DNA of 64,000 bases from an uncultured Bacteroidota bacterium (lineage in GTDB: Bacteria; Bacteroidota; Bacteroidia; Flavobacteriales; Flavobacteriaceae): NCBI GenBank assembly GCA_902512755.1, contig CABXKB010000002.1:1-64000 (forward strand), given 5' to 3'. Of the stretch, positions 41,073 through 50,968 are shown piece after piece. Below the pieces are notes generated by a model. The model had not been told where the DNA came from. It searched no databases and worked only from the letters and a program-made list of their open reading frames with translations. Every line of letters begins with the position of its first letter. The first letter of the stretch is position 1. Both the position numbers and the translations under genes were made by a program.

Positions 41073-42514
41073 GATTTTTTTGGAAAAGGGATTTTTTTAA
41101 TCAACTTTAAAATAGGATAAAAAATATCATATAGATCAACAGAGCCTTTGTCAGCAGATGCTCTTTTGGTTAAGATGTACGAAAATGGAGCTAAAATTAG
41201 CGTGGCCATCCATGTTGCAACAAACGGAGAGATACTATTGTCTTCAGCAGCATTTTTACTAAAAAGACCAATATAATGATAGGTTAAAAATATTATAATT
41301 GAAAGTACTAAAGGAAGGCCTATTCCACCTTTTCGAATGATAGCACCTAAAGATGCCCCAATTAAGAATAGTAACAGTGAAACAAATAACAGTGTATACT
41401 TTTCGTGAAGGGTTATTTTATGAAGATTGATTAATTTTCGAAATGCAAAGAATTGAATATTTTTTGCCTTCAAGTCTCGAAGTGAATTTCGTATTCTTTT
41501 AATACCCTCATCAAACAATCTTGTTTTTTTCCAATTTTCATCCATAACAACAAAACCTAAAACATCTGATGGAATAGAATCATTTTGATTGATTTTTTTG
41601 TTTTTGCGTGCTGTGTTACCGACTACACTTTGTTTTGAAAAATTACTACTGAATATACTTTGTTCTTCTTTAAAACTAGTTTGAAGGGTGTCAATACTTT
41701 TTCGAAGTTGATCAATCTTTTGCATTCTAAATGAAGTTGTTATGTTCTCTTCTTCCAAATCTACATTGTTAAATTGTGATAAGTCAATATTCATTTCATA
41801 TTCTTCAAAGGCTACCTTAGCATGAGGAATACGCAAACGATTTCTCGTTTTCTTTGGAATTACTTCTTCATAACGGTTGCCATTGTATAAAACTAGTTTT
41901 AAGTTTGGATCTGTTGGTTCATTTTTCATCTCTCCACGTTCAGCTTTTATTACAACATTGTTCTCCTTGTTTTGAGCATATTCATGAATAATCACATCTT
42001 CAAGAAATCGCTCATTTTCTCCATATTTTGTTTTTACTTTGATGTTTATCTGACCAATTTCATTAAAAACACCTTCTCTAATTGCTAAAGTAGGCTCAAG
42101 TTTGGCGAGATTTCGCCTTAAATTATAAGATTTCAATTCACCATATGGAATTACGTGATTTGAAAAATAAAACATACCAATTCCCAGCGCTACATGAAAA
42201 ATAGACAAACCCAATAAAGCGCGCTGGAGTGATATTCCTGTTGATTTCATTGCAGCAAACTCGTAATTTTCTGAAAGTGTTCCGAATGTCATCAATGAAG
42301 CTAAAAGAACAGATAGTGGTAAAACTAGAGGAATTAGTTTAGGCGAGTAGTAAATCAAAAACTTTCCTATGATTAGGATATCCAATCCTTTTCCAGCAAG
42401 CTCATCAATAAACAACCAGAAGGTTTGAATAACAAAAATGAACATACAGATCGTAAAGACACTTACCAATCGAGTAAGATAACTTTTTAGTATGTATTGA
42501 TCTATAATCTTCAC
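41069..42514 (-). CDS. LptF/LptG family LPS export permease
   Basis: A 481-aa YjgP/YjgQ-family protein beginning at a GTG (VKIIDQYILKSYLTRL; homologues begin at the same place). Three helices at the N-terminus (LVSVFTICMFIFVIQTFW, LLASLMTFGTLSENYEF region, LLGLSIFHVALGIGMFYF) and three at the C-terminus flank a large periplasmic beta-jellyroll domain, the LptFG plan. It forms part of the inner-membrane ABC exporter that moves lipopolysaccharide to the periplasmic bridge. Located between lolA and ribBA, with a 4-base gap to lolA, as commonly seen in this group. Whether it is LptF or LptG is unclear. Confidence 0.85.
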   Translation of the reverse strand: MKIIDQYILKSYLTRLVSVFTICMFIFVIQTFWLFIDELAGKGLDILIIGKFLIYYSPKLIPLVLPLSVLLASLMTFGTLSENYEFAAMKSTGISLQRALLGLSIFHVALGIGMFYFSNHVIPYGELKSYNLRRNLAKLEPTLAIREGVFNEIGQINIKVKTKYGENERFLEDVIIHEYAQNKENNVVIKAERGEMKNEPTDPNLKLVLYNGNRYEEVIPKKTRNRLRIPHAKVAFEEYEMNIDLSQFNNVDLEEENITTSFRMQKIDQLRKSIDTLQTSFKEEQSIFSSNFSKQSVVGNTARKNKKINQNDSIPSDVLGFVVMDENWKKTRLFDEGIKRIRNSLRDLKAKNIQFFAFRKLINLHKITLHEKYTLLFVSLLLFLIGASLGAIIRKGGIGLPLVLSIIIFLTYHYIGLFSKNAAEDNSISPFVATWMATLILAPFSYILTKRASADKGSVDLYDIFYPILKLIKKIPFPKKS

Positions 42515-42518
42515 CTTA

Positions 42519-43154
42519 TTAGTCGTTTATATAAAAGCCAGGATATTTACTGATATCAAAATTAAAAAAGTTAGGACTTAAGGTTGCGTTAGTTTTTAAA
42601 TTTTTTAAGGTAAGAGTTGTTCGTGTTTCGGATTTAGTAATTTCAATTAAACGATAGATAGTTTTTGTTTGTAAGTCAATTCCTAATAACAAGTATTTTA
42701 AATCTTTATTTTCTTCATTTGGAATTAGTTTAACAAACTGAACTGCTCGATTCATTACATTCTGTTTAATATCCCATTGATATGCGTAACCCTTTTTATA
42801 AAAAACTAGAAGCTCAGAAGGGTTTATGCCAAATTCGTTGCCTTCCTCTGAATTACTGATTGTAATTTCCTCATTTTCGGGTATTATCGTATAGGTCTTA
42901 TTCCCATCGAAAAGCTGTTCATTTCCTAAAAAATTTAGCTTATAGAAATCTCCACTAATAGTAGCAGAGCCATTAGTTTCTTGACGAATATTTTCCTGAC
43001 GATTCTCTAAAACATAGGTAAAATTAAAGCTTAAGTTTTCAAACCCTGCAATAGTCTTTGAAACTTCATCTAGAAGTTTTTTTGCATCCTCAGGAGTCTG
43101 TGTATGAACATGTAAACTAAAAAACAGTAAGAAGTTTGTTAAAAAAATTTTCAT
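42519..43154 (-). CDS. lolA: LolA-like outer-membrane lipoprotein carrier
   Basis: I use the ATG giving MKIFLTNFLLFFSLHVHTQ, a normal Sec signal; a TTG two codons upstream is less likely. The 211-aa protein has LolA-type blocks: AKKLLDEVSKTIAGFENLSF, VLENRQENIRQETNGSATISGDFYKLNFLGNEQLFDGNKTYTIIPENEEITIS and FNFDISKYPGFYIND at the end. It ferries lipoproteins across the periplasm to the outer membrane, which matters here given the many lipoproteins encoded nearby. It lies 16 bases after ftsK in the same operon. Confidence 0.8.
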   Translation of the reverse strand: MKIFLTNFLLFFSLHVHTQTPEDAKKLLDEVSKTIAGFENLSFNFTYVLENRQENIRQETNGSATISGDFYKLNFLGNEQLFDGNKTYTIIPENEEITISNSEEGNEFGINPSELLVFYKKGYAYQWDIKQNVMNRAVQFVKLIPNEENKDLKYLLLGIDLQTKTIYRLIEITKSETRTTLTLKNLKTNATLSPNFFNFDISKYPGFYIND

Positions 43155-43170
43155 AGTCAATTTATATGTT

Positions 43171-45471
43171 CTAATCTTTTAGAAGGCGGTCTAAAGAAGC
43201 TAAATCTGATACTAGCACTTGTCTAGCTTTACTGCCCTCAAAAGGTCCGACAACTCCTGCGGCCTCCATTTGATCAATGATTCTACCCGCTCGATTATAA
43301 CCTAATTTTAATTTACGTTGCAATAAAGACGCTGAGCCTTGTTGCGCAATTACAATCACTTCAGCTGCTTCTCTAAAAATCGCATCTCTGTCACTGGCAT
43401 CAATATCTAAATTAGAAGTATTTTCTTCACTAATATATTCTGGGAGTAAATGTGCATCAGCATAGCCACGTTGAGCTCCAACATATGAAGCTAGACGTTC
43501 CACTTCCGGAGTATCTACAAAAGCACACTGTATTCGCGTTAATTCATTTCCTTGAGTGTAAAGCATGTCACCTCTTCCAATTAATTGATCCGCACCACCA
43601 CTATCTAATATAGTTCTGGAATCAATTTTTGATGTTACTCTAAAGGCAACACGAGCAGGGAAGTTTGCTTTTATAATACCAGTAATAACATTAACTGAAG
43701 GACGCTGGGTTGCTATAATCAAGTGAATTCCTATTGCTCGAGCTAATTGTGCTAAACGTGCAATAGGAGTCTCCACTTCTTTGCCCGCAGTCATTATCAA
43801 GTCAGCAAACTCATCTACAACAAGAATAATGTAAGGTAAGTAACTATGCCCATCTTTAGGATTTAATTTTCGCTGCTTAAACTTCTTATTGTATTCCTTT
43901 AGATTACGACACATTCCATTTTTAAGGAGTTCATAACGATTATCCATTTCGATACAAAGTGAATTTAAGGTATTAATTACCTTGGTATTGTCTGTTATTA
44001 TTGCTTCTTCAGTATCTGGTAGTTTGGCTAGATAGTGACGTTCAATTTTACTATATATGTTTAGCTCTACTTTTTTAGGATCTACTAGAACAAATTTTAC
44101 CTCTGCAGGATGTTTTTTATAAATCAAAGATGTGAGTACTGCATTAAGACCAACTGATTTTCCCTGCCCAGTTGCTCCTGCCATTAAAAGGTGTGGCATT
44201 TTAGCTAAATCCACTACGAATGTTTCATTACTAATTGTCTTTCCAATAGCTATAGGAAGTTCCATTTCAGCATTTTGGAATTTTGCAGAAGAAATTACTG
44301 ATCGCATTGACACAACACTGGGTTTTTGATTAGGAACTTCAATTCCAATAGTTCCTTTTCCAGGAATAGGAGCTATAATTCGAATCCCTAAAGCTGCTAG
44401 AGATAGGGCAATATCATCTTCTAAATTTTTAATTTTTGAAATTCTAATTCCTGCATCAGGAACAATTTCATAAAGTGTTACAGTAGGACCAATTGTTGCT
44501 TTAATATTAGAGATCCCAATTTTATAATTGTTAAGAGTTTCTACAATTTTATTTTTATTAGCCTCAAGTTCATCTTGGTTGATGGTTATTCCTTTATCAC
44601 CATAATCTTTTAATATCTCAATGTTAGGCATTTTGAAATTGCTCAACTCTAAAGTGGGATCAAAAAAACCTTGTTTTTCAACCAAACTATTTGCGAGTTT
44701 TTCATCTACAGATTCTTCTTCTAATGTCTGAACTTCCATTATTAATTCATCTGTCTTTAAAACTTGGTCTTTAATTGGGGTTTCATTTCTTGATTTTATT
44801 GGATCAAGACCAACTCCTGTTTCATTTTCTTCATTAGAATTTAAATCTAAGGGAACAGACTCGGTTAAACCTTCTTCATTATTATTTTCATGCTGAGTTT
44901 TCTTGCTTATAATTCCTAACCACCAATATTTCATTTTTTCTGGAGTCCATTCAAGTTGGATTACAATAAAGCATAAAAAGAAGAAAATCAAACTGGCTAA
45001 TATTCCTATGCTTCCAATATAGTTTGCCAAAAAATTATTTATCTCATAACCAACCAAACCCGATAAAAACACTTCATTGGGAAAAAAATATCCAAGTGCA
45101 ATAGAAAGCCAAAGTAAATGCGTAATACCCCATGCCCAAGACGAAATTAATTGATTAGTTTTGATGTCAAAAAAAAACTTATAACCAGTAAGACCAATCA
45201 GATATGGAAAAAACAAAGCAGCTAGACCAACTCCTTGGTAAATAAAATAGTGACCTAAAATAGCACCGACTTTATTCAAAAGATTTTCGGCAACAACTGT
45301 TTTGTCTGTAAATGAGTCTAATGTGCTGAAATCAATTTTCCAATTTATTAGATAAGATGCAAAAGAAATAATCAAAAGAAGTGCAACTAAAATAAGCCCC
45401 CCACCTAACAAAACTTGTCGTTGACGAATGAGTTTAGGATCAGATTGAGTGAGTTTTTGCTTTTTAGTCAT
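43171..45471 (-). CDS. ftsK: FtsK/SpoIIIE DNA translocase
   Basis: A 766-aa protein with four N-terminal helices (about residues 20-185), an acidic linker, and the motor domain. Walker A is AGATGQGKSVGLNAVL at about residue 430 and Walker B is IILVVDEFADLIMTAGKEVE. The winged-helix gamma domain at the end (QQGSASLLQRKLKLGYNRAGRIIDQMEAAGVVG) recognises polarity sequences on the chromosome. It pumps DNA during division and dimer resolution at the septum. It heads the ftsK-lolA-lptFG-ribBA group. Confidence 0.95.
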   Translation of the reverse strand: MTKKQKLTQSDPKLIRQRQVLLGGGLILVALLLIISFASYLINWKIDFSTLDSFTDKTVVAENLLNKVGAILGHYFIYQGVGLAALFFPYLIGLTGYKFFFDIKTNQLISSWAWGITHLLWLSIALGYFFPNEVFLSGLVGYEINNFLANYIGSIGILASLIFFFLCFIVIQLEWTPEKMKYWWLGIISKKTQHENNNEEGLTESVPLDLNSNEENETGVGLDPIKSRNETPIKDQVLKTDELIMEVQTLEEESVDEKLANSLVEKQGFFDPTLELSNFKMPNIEILKDYGDKGITINQDELEANKNKIVETLNNYKIGISNIKATIGPTVTLYEIVPDAGIRISKIKNLEDDIALSLAALGIRIIAPIPGKGTIGIEVPNQKPSVVSMRSVISSAKFQNAEMELPIAIGKTISNETFVVDLAKMPHLLMAGATGQGKSVGLNAVLTSLIYKKHPAEVKFVLVDPKKVELNIYSKIERHYLAKLPDTEEAIITDNTKVINTLNSLCIEMDNRYELLKNGMCRNLKEYNKKFKQRKLNPKDGHSYLPYIILVVDEFADLIMTAGKEVETPIARLAQLARAIGIHLIIATQRPSVNVITGIIKANFPARVAFRVTSKIDSRTILDSGGADQLIGRGDMLYTQGNELTRIQCAFVDTPEVERLASYVGAQRGYADAHLLPEYISEENTSNLDIDASDRDAIFREAAEVIVIAQQGSASLLQRKLKLGYNRAGRIIDQMEAAGVVGPFEGSKARQVLVSDLASLDRLLKD

Positions 45472-45615
45472 TCATTTATTTTCTGAAACAAAAATACGAA
45501 TTCAATCGCAAAGTGAGTGAATTTATATCATTTTGATCTTAAGAGCTTTTCAAAGAAAAGTTAATAGAAGCCAAACTTTATATTAGTAATATAAAAGTGT
45601 TTAAAACAAAAGAGT

Positions 45616-47739
45616 CTAACTCAAATCGAAACGATCTGCATTCATTATTTTATTCCAAGCTTGAATAAAATCAAAAATAAACTTTTCATTATTATCATCC
45701 TGTGCATATACTTCTGCTATGGCACGAAGCTCAGAATTTGAACCAAAAACAAGATCAGTACGGGATGCTGTCCTTATCTGCTCTCCATTTTTTCGATCTT
45801 TAGAAACATAACTATTATAACCTGTTTTTTCCCATTCATCATCCATAGATAAAAGTCTTTTAAACCAATAATTGTTAAGTTCACCATTAGACCAGATTCC
45901 TTGACCTGTATGAGAAATCCCCATAGAACGCAATCCTCCGGCAAGTACTGTCATTTCGGTTGGAGTAAGCCCTAGAAGTTGTGATTTATCTAATAAAATT
46001 TCTTCAGGACTTACTGCAAATTCTTTTTCAGAATAGTTTCTAAAGCCACAGGCTTTTGGTTTTAGTAAATCAAATGAATTTATATCTGTATTTTCTTGAT
46101 TTGCATCTCCACGTCCAGTGGTTACATCAACTTTATGACCACAAGCTTTTTCAATCCCTACAGCACCTGCAACGACAATAACATCAGCTACACTCGCGTC
46201 TTGATCCTTAGCAATTTTTTTATAAATAGATAAGATTCTTTCAAGTTCTTGTGGTTTATTTACTTCCCAATTCTTTTGAGGAGCAAGACGAATTCGAGCT
46301 CCGTTTGCACCACCGCGATTGTCAGAGCTTCTAAAGGTGCTTGCGCTTGCCCAAGCAGTGTTAACCATCTCTTGAAGACTAAGCCCGCACTTTGAAATTG
46401 CATCACGTAAGTCTTTTTCTTCAGAAGTAGTTAAGATTTTCCCGGCCGGTGTAGGATCTTGCCAAAGATATTCCACATCTTTATAATCTCCAGTAAGATA
46501 ATTGGTTTTAGGCCCCATGTCTCTGTGAAGTAATTTAAACCATGCACGTGCAAACATCTCCCCAAATTCTTCAGGGCTTTCTATAAACCTATTGCAAATC
46601 TCTCGGTAATTAGGATCTATCTTCAACGACATATCCGCAGTAGTCATCATGGGAAGTACTTTTTGACTACTTCCATCTACTTGAGGAACCATATCTTCTT
46701 CAGCACAATTTATAGGATGCCATTGCCATGCACCGGCTGGACTTTTTTTACATTCCCATTCATATTTAAACAAAAGGTTCAAGTATCCCATATCCCACTG
46801 TATAGGGTTAGTGGTCCAGGGACCTTCAATACCACTTGTAATTGAATCAATACCTACTCCTGAGGCATGCTTATTTTTCCAACCTAAGCCCATTTGTTCC
46901 ATAGAAGCTCCTTCAGGTTCAGATCCAACTAGGGCAGCATCTCCAGCCCCATGCGCTTTACCAAAGGTGTGCCCCCCAGCAGTTAGCGCTACGGTTTCTT
47001 CATCGTTCATTGCCATTCTTTTAAATGTTTCACGAACGTCTTTAGCTGATAAAGCGGGATCAGGATTTCCGTTAGGCCCTTCAGGATTTACATATATCAA
47101 TCCCATTTGAACTGCTGCAAGGGGGTTTTCAAGTGATTGACGGGTATCTCCGTAACGATTATCCCCTAACCATTCATCTTCAGCACCCCAATAAATATCT
47201 TTTTCAGATTGCCAAATATCTTCTCTTCCCAAAACAGTACCATGGTTTGGCCCTCCCATATCTTCAATAGCAACATTGCCTACAAGTACAAGCAAATCAG
47301 CCCAAGAAATTTTATTTCCATATTTTTCTTTTATAGGCCACAGTAAACGCCTTGCTTTGTCGAGGTTTCCATTATCAGGCCATGAATTCAATGGGGCAAA
47401 ACGTTGTGCACCTGTTGCAGCTCCTCCACGTCCATCTCCCGTTCGATAGGTTCCAGCTGCATGCCATGTCATTCGGATAAAGAAAGGTCCATAATGACCA
47501 TAGTCAGCGGGCCACCAATCTTTAGAATCTTTCAACATACTTTTAATGTCATTTTTCAGAGCTTTTAAATCTAATTTCTTAACATGATCTTTATAATCAA
47601 TTTCAGGAATTGGATTACTTCGATTACCATGTTGACGCAGGATATCTAGATTAAGATGGTTAGGCCACCAATCTTTATTTTGGGTTCCTAGATTTGGTGT
47701 GGTTGTTGAACCGTGAAATGGACATTTACTATCGCTCAT
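45616..47739 (-). CDS. katG: catalase-peroxidase
   Basis: A 707-aa heme enzyme. Distal residues Arg89, Trp92 and His93 are in [14 protein letters not shown]; Tyr216 ([12 protein letters not shown]) and Met242 (KRMAMND) complete the Met-Tyr-Trp crosslink needed for catalase activity; proximal His257 is in [12 protein letters not shown]. The second, inactive peroxidase domain follows ([41 protein letters not shown]). It degrades hydrogen peroxide in the cytoplasm. It is monocistronic with a promoter that carries an inverted repeat between the two promoter elements, suggesting peroxide-responsive control. Confidence 0.95.
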   Translation of the reverse strand: MSDSKCPFHGSTTTPNLGTQNKDWWPNHLNLDILRQHGNRSNPIPEIDYKDHVKKLDLKALKNDIKSMLKDSKDWWPADYGHYGPFFIRMTWHAAGTYRTGDGRGGAATGAQRFAPLNSWPDNGNLDKARRLLWPIKEKYGNKISWADLLVLVGNVAIEDMGGPNHGTVLGREDIWQSEKDIYWGAEDEWLGDNRYGDTRQSLENPLAAVQMGLIYVNPEGPNGNPDPALSAKDVRETFKRMAMNDEETVALTAGGHTFGKAHGAGDAALVGSEPEGASMEQMGLGWKNKHASGVGIDSITSGIEGPWTTNPIQWDMGYLNLLFKYEWECKKSPAGAWQWHPINCAEEDMVPQVDGSSQKVLPMMTTADMSLKIDPNYREICNRFIESPEEFGEMFARAWFKLLHRDMGPKTNYLTGDYKDVEYLWQDPTPAGKILTTSEEKDLRDAISKCGLSLQEMVNTAWASASTFRSSDNRGGANGARIRLAPQKNWEVNKPQELERILSIYKKIAKDQDASVADVIVVAGAVGIEKACGHKVDVTTGRGDANQENTDINSFDLLKPKACGFRNYSEKEFAVSPEEILLDKSQLLGLTPTEMTVLAGGLRSMGISHTGQGIWSNGELNNYWFKRLLSMDDEWEKTGYNSYVSKDRKNGEQIRTASRTDLVFGSNSELRAIAEVYAQDDNNEKFIFDFIQAWNKIMNADRFDLS

Positions 47740-47759
47740 AATTGAAAGTTTGTTTTTAA

Positions 47760-47791
47760 CTAAAATATAAAACCTAATTAAGGTTTTGAAA
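47760..47791 (-). promoter_or_regulatory. katG promoter with inverted repeat
   Basis: On the minus strand TTTC (47788-47791), 20-base spacer, TATTTTAG (47760-47767). The spacer holds AAAACCT-N5-AGGTTTT (47769-47787), a perfect 7-bp inverted repeat well placed for a repressor or activator such as OxyR or PerR. Confidence 0.5.
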
Positions 47792-47871
47792 TATTGAGTT
47801 TGGAATTATTGATGTGTTAATAAGTTTTTCTTATACAACAAGATAACATTAAAAATAACTTCTAATGAATC

Positions 47872-49401
47872 TTAAATTTTTTTTGCAATCTTTATACTAA
47901 ATGCAGCATAAAGAAGAGTCATGAAGGGACTTAGCCAATTAAATACAGCAAAAATAAAATATTCTCCCACACCTACACCTAAAACTCCAGATTGGTAGGC
48001 ACCGCAAGTATTCCATGGGATTAGAACAGAAGTAACCGTTCCCGAGTCTTCTAATGTTCGACTTAAGTTTTCTGGTGCTAAGTTACGATCTTCATAGGCT
48101 TTAGCAAACATTTTTCCTGGAATTACTATTGATAAATATTGATCTGATGCAGTAAGGTTAATCGCTAAACAAGAGGCTACTGTACTAGCAAAAAGCTGAA
48201 AAGTATTTTGCGCCCAATTTAATAAAGCATTACTAATTCTAGTTAAAGCTCCTATTGCATCCATAATTCCTCCGAAAACCATTGCACAAATAATAAGCCA
48301 GATTGTTCCTAGCATTCCCTCCATACCTCCTGAAGTAAATAGGTCATTAAGAAGAACGTTAGAGGTTGTTATTTCTGTGGAAACAGAAATAGCATCCATA
48401 ATGGCTCGGTATGCTAATGCTGGAGATAGAGATTCAGAGCTGCTAATTTCAAGAAGTATTCCTGGTTGGAAAATTACAGCAAAAATACTACCCAATAAAG
48501 TTCCAATTAATAAAGCAACAACTGGAGGAGTTTTTTTAATAATTAATACGATTACAGCAACAGGCACAAGAAAAAGCCATAAATTAATTGTAAATTTTTC
48601 TTTGATTGCGATCATTAAACTTTCTGTATCTGCAGTACCAGAAGTTTCTTGAGTTATGCTAAGAATAAAAAATACAATAAGAGTTATTATTATGCTAGGT
48701 ATGGTTGTAAAAGTCATATAACGAATATGACTAAATAATTCTCCTCCTGCCATCGCAGGTGCTAAATTAGTTGTATCAGACAAGGGTGATAGTTTATCTC
48801 CAAAGTAAGAGCCTGAGATAACAGCTCCAGCTACCATTCCAGAGGGAATTTGTAATACAGCACCAATCCCAATAAGAGCTATACCTACCGTTGCAGAAGT
48901 TGTCCAGCTACTTCCTGTTGCTAATGAGATAATAGCACAAATAAAAATGCAAGCTGGTAAAAAGATATTAGGATGTAAAATTTGAAGCCCATAGTAGATC
49001 ATTGCAGGAATTATGCCACTTATAAGCCATGTTCCAGCGAGCGCTCCAACAAAAAGTAGAATTAGTAAAGCACCAGTTACTGACTGCAGGTTTTCAGCCA
49101 CTTTTTCGATCATAGTTTCATAGGAGATTTTCTTATAGAAACCTACAATTGCAGCTACAGCACCACCAATTAAAAGGATAAACTGGTTAGAGCCGCCAAG
49201 AGCATCATCTCCATAAATAAAAACATTGTATGATAGAAGTACAACTAAGATGATTAGGGGAAAGATTGCAGTACCTAAAGAAAGGTTGTTTTTTTTCAAT
49301 TTTTTTTCTCTAATTACAAGATTAATAAAATTAAACGAAACCTTTTCTTTTAAAAACTTTAAAATATAAATGAAAGATTTGAAAAATCCATTCTGAAGCA
49401 T
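47872..49401 (-). CDS. nhaC: NhaC family Na+/H+ antiporter
   Basis: A 509-aa membrane protein with about eleven helices. Family blocks: ALAGTWLISGIIPAMIYYGLQ, SLATGSSWTTSATVGIALIGIG, AGAVISGSYFGDKLSPLSDTTNLAPAMAGGELFSHIRYM and the late SVLIPWNTCGAYQSGVLGVG. NhaC exchanges internal sodium for protons and supports pH and salt homeostasis, fitting a marine cell. The first 30-35 residues before KKNNLSLGTAIFPLI are longer than usual, so the true start may be downstream. It is divergent from lpd. Confidence 0.9.
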   Translation of the reverse strand: MLQNGFFKSFIYILKFLKEKVSFNFINLVIREKKLKKNNLSLGTAIFPLIILVVLLSYNVFIYGDDALGGSNQFILLIGGAVAAIVGFYKKISYETMIEKVAENLQSVTGALLILLFVGALAGTWLISGIIPAMIYYGLQILHPNIFLPACIFICAIISLATGSSWTTSATVGIALIGIGAVLQIPSGMVAGAVISGSYFGDKLSPLSDTTNLAPAMAGGELFSHIRYMTFTTIPSIIITLIVFFILSITQETSGTADTESLMIAIKEKFTINLWLFLVPVAVIVLIIKKTPPVVALLIGTLLGSIFAVIFQPGILLEISSSESLSPALAYRAIMDAISVSTEITTSNVLLNDLFTSGGMEGMLGTIWLIICAMVFGGIMDAIGALTRISNALLNWAQNTFQLFASTVASCLAINLTASDQYLSIVIPGKMFAKAYEDRNLAPENLSRTLEDSGTVTSVLIPWNTCGAYQSGVLGVGVGEYFIFAVFNWLSPFMTLLYAAFSIKIAKKI

Positions 49402-49424
49402 TATGGTGTGCCAATAAACATTTG

Positions 49425-49432
49425 TATTTTTG
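49425..49432 (+). promoter_or_regulatory. predicted -7 element of lpd
   Basis: TATTTTTG is an exact TAnnTTTG match 23 bases before the lpd start codon. No clear TTTG lies at the -33 distance, which would fall at the nhaC start. Confidence 0.4.
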
Positions 49433-49455
49433 AAATAATAAATTAAAATTTAATT

Positions 49456-50856
49456 ATGAGTGTTTTTGATGTTGCTATTATTGGTTCTGGTCCTGGAGGA
49501 TATGTTGCTGCAATTCGTTGTTCCCAGCTGGGCATGAAAACAGCATTAATAGAAAAGTATAATACTTTAGGTGGAACCTGTCTTAATGTAGGATGTATAC
49601 CTTCTAAATCTTTATTAGATTCCTCTCATCATTACGAAGATGCAACTAAGCATTTTTCTGAGCATGGAATTGAAGTTCAAGGTGAAATTAAAATTAATTT
49701 CAAACAAATGATTCATCGAAAGGCATCAGTTGTAGATCAGACTACTAAAGGAATTGATTATTTGATGAAAAAGAATAAAATAGAAGTATTTCATGGTATT
49801 GGAAGTTTCGTCGATTCCACCCATATCCAAATTGAAGAAAAGAAAAAGCATATCATTGAAGCTAAAAAAACTATTATTGCCACAGGATCTAAGCCGGGAA
49901 ACCTACCTTTTATTAGTTTAGATAAAGAAAGAATAATAACTTCTACAGAAGCTCTAAACCTTAAAGAAATTCCTAAACATTTAATTGTAATAGGAGGCGG
50001 AGTAATAGGGCTTGAGCTAGGTCAGGTATATAATCGTTTAGGTGCTGAAGTGACTGTTGTAGAATATGCAGACAGGATTACTCCTGTAATGGATTCTAGT
50101 CTTTCTAGAGAATTAATGAAAGTAATGAAAAAGCAAGGGGTGAATTTTTACCTCTCTCACAGTGTTAACAAAGTAAGTCGTAAAGGTAAAGAAGTCAAGG
50201 TTACAGCCCTAAATAAAAAAGAAGAAGAGATTCAGTTTAAAGGTGATTACTGTTTAGTTTCAGTGGGAAGACGTCCAAACACAGCTAGATTAAATGTTAA
50301 AGCAGCAGGCATTAAAGTCAATAAACTTGGTCAAGTAGAAGTTAACGATCATTTGCAAACTTCCTCCTCTAATATTTATGCAATTGGTGATGTAGTTAGG
50401 GGTGCTATGCTTGCTCACAAAGCTGAAGAAGAAGGGGTTATGGTGGCAGAATTTATTGCAGGTCAAAAACCACACATTGACTATAATCTAATTCCTAACG
50501 TAATTTACACTTGGCCTGAAGTAGCATCTGTTGGAAAAACAGAAGAACAATTAAAAGAAGCAGAAATTTCTTATAAATCTGGTCAATTTCCAATGCGTGC
50601 ACTTGGGCGGGCCCGAGCAAGTATGGATACGGATGGTTTTGTTAAAATTTTAGCAGATAAAAATACCGATGAGGTCCTAGGAGTTCATATGATTGGAGCA
50701 CGAGTTGCAGATTTGATTGCTGAAGCAGTTACCGCGATGGAATTTCGAGCTTCAGCAGAAGACATTGCTCGCATGAGCCATTCTCATCCAACCTATGCTG
50801 AAGCTATTAAAGAAGCAGCATTGGCAGCGACTGAAAATAGACCACTTCATATTTAG
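49456..50856 (+). CDS. lpdA: dihydrolipoyl dehydrogenase
   Basis: A 466-aa FAD flavoprotein (E3). FAD-binding start FDVAIIGSGPGGYVAAIRCSQLG, redox disulfide GGTCLNVGCIPSKSLL (Cys42/Cys47), NAD site VIGGGVIGLELGQVYNRLGAEVTVVE, and active-site His in MSHSHPTYAEAIKEAAL. It reoxidises lipoyl groups of pyruvate and 2-oxoglutarate dehydrogenase and the glycine cleavage system. It stands alone, not in a dehydrogenase operon, as often in Flavobacteriaceae. Length and motifs are complete. Confidence 0.95.
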   Translation: MSVFDVAIIGSGPGGYVAAIRCSQLGMKTALIEKYNTLGGTCLNVGCIPSKSLLDSSHHYEDATKHFSEHGIEVQGEIKINFKQMIHRKASVVDQTTKGIDYLMKKNKIEVFHGIGSFVDSTHIQIEEKKKHIIEAKKTIIATGSKPGNLPFISLDKERIITSTEALNLKEIPKHLIVIGGGVIGLELGQVYNRLGAEVTVVEYADRITPVMDSSLSRELMKVMKKQGVNFYLSHSVNKVSRKGKEVKVTALNKKEEEIQFKGDYCLVSVGRRPNTARLNVKAAGIKVNKLGQVEVNDHLQTSSSNIYAIGDVVRGAMLAHKAEEEGVMVAEFIAGQKPHIDYNLIPNVIYTWPEVASVGKTEEQLKEAEISYKSGQFPMRALGRARASMDTDGFVKILADKNTDEVLGVHMIGARVADLIAEAVTAMEFRASAEDIARMSHSHPTYAEAIKEAALAATENRPLHI

Positions 50857-50968
50857 TTTAATTTAAACTATCCAATTAGACAAATAAAGCTTAGTTAAGA
50901 GAATGTTAAGCACATCTGAGGATTTTCTATTTCACTAGTAATTATATCTTACATATTGAAAAAAAATT

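Noticed and set aside
45577..45595. Perfect 8-bp inverted repeat TTTATATT/AATATAAA as a katG terminator
   Set aside because: It consists only of A and T, has a 3-base loop and no clear T-run, so chance in AT-rich DNA is a good explanation.
46663..47110. Plus-strand frames antisense to katG
   Set aside because: The katG frame carries complete catalytic motifs; the antisense frames have no recognisable features and follow from its composition.
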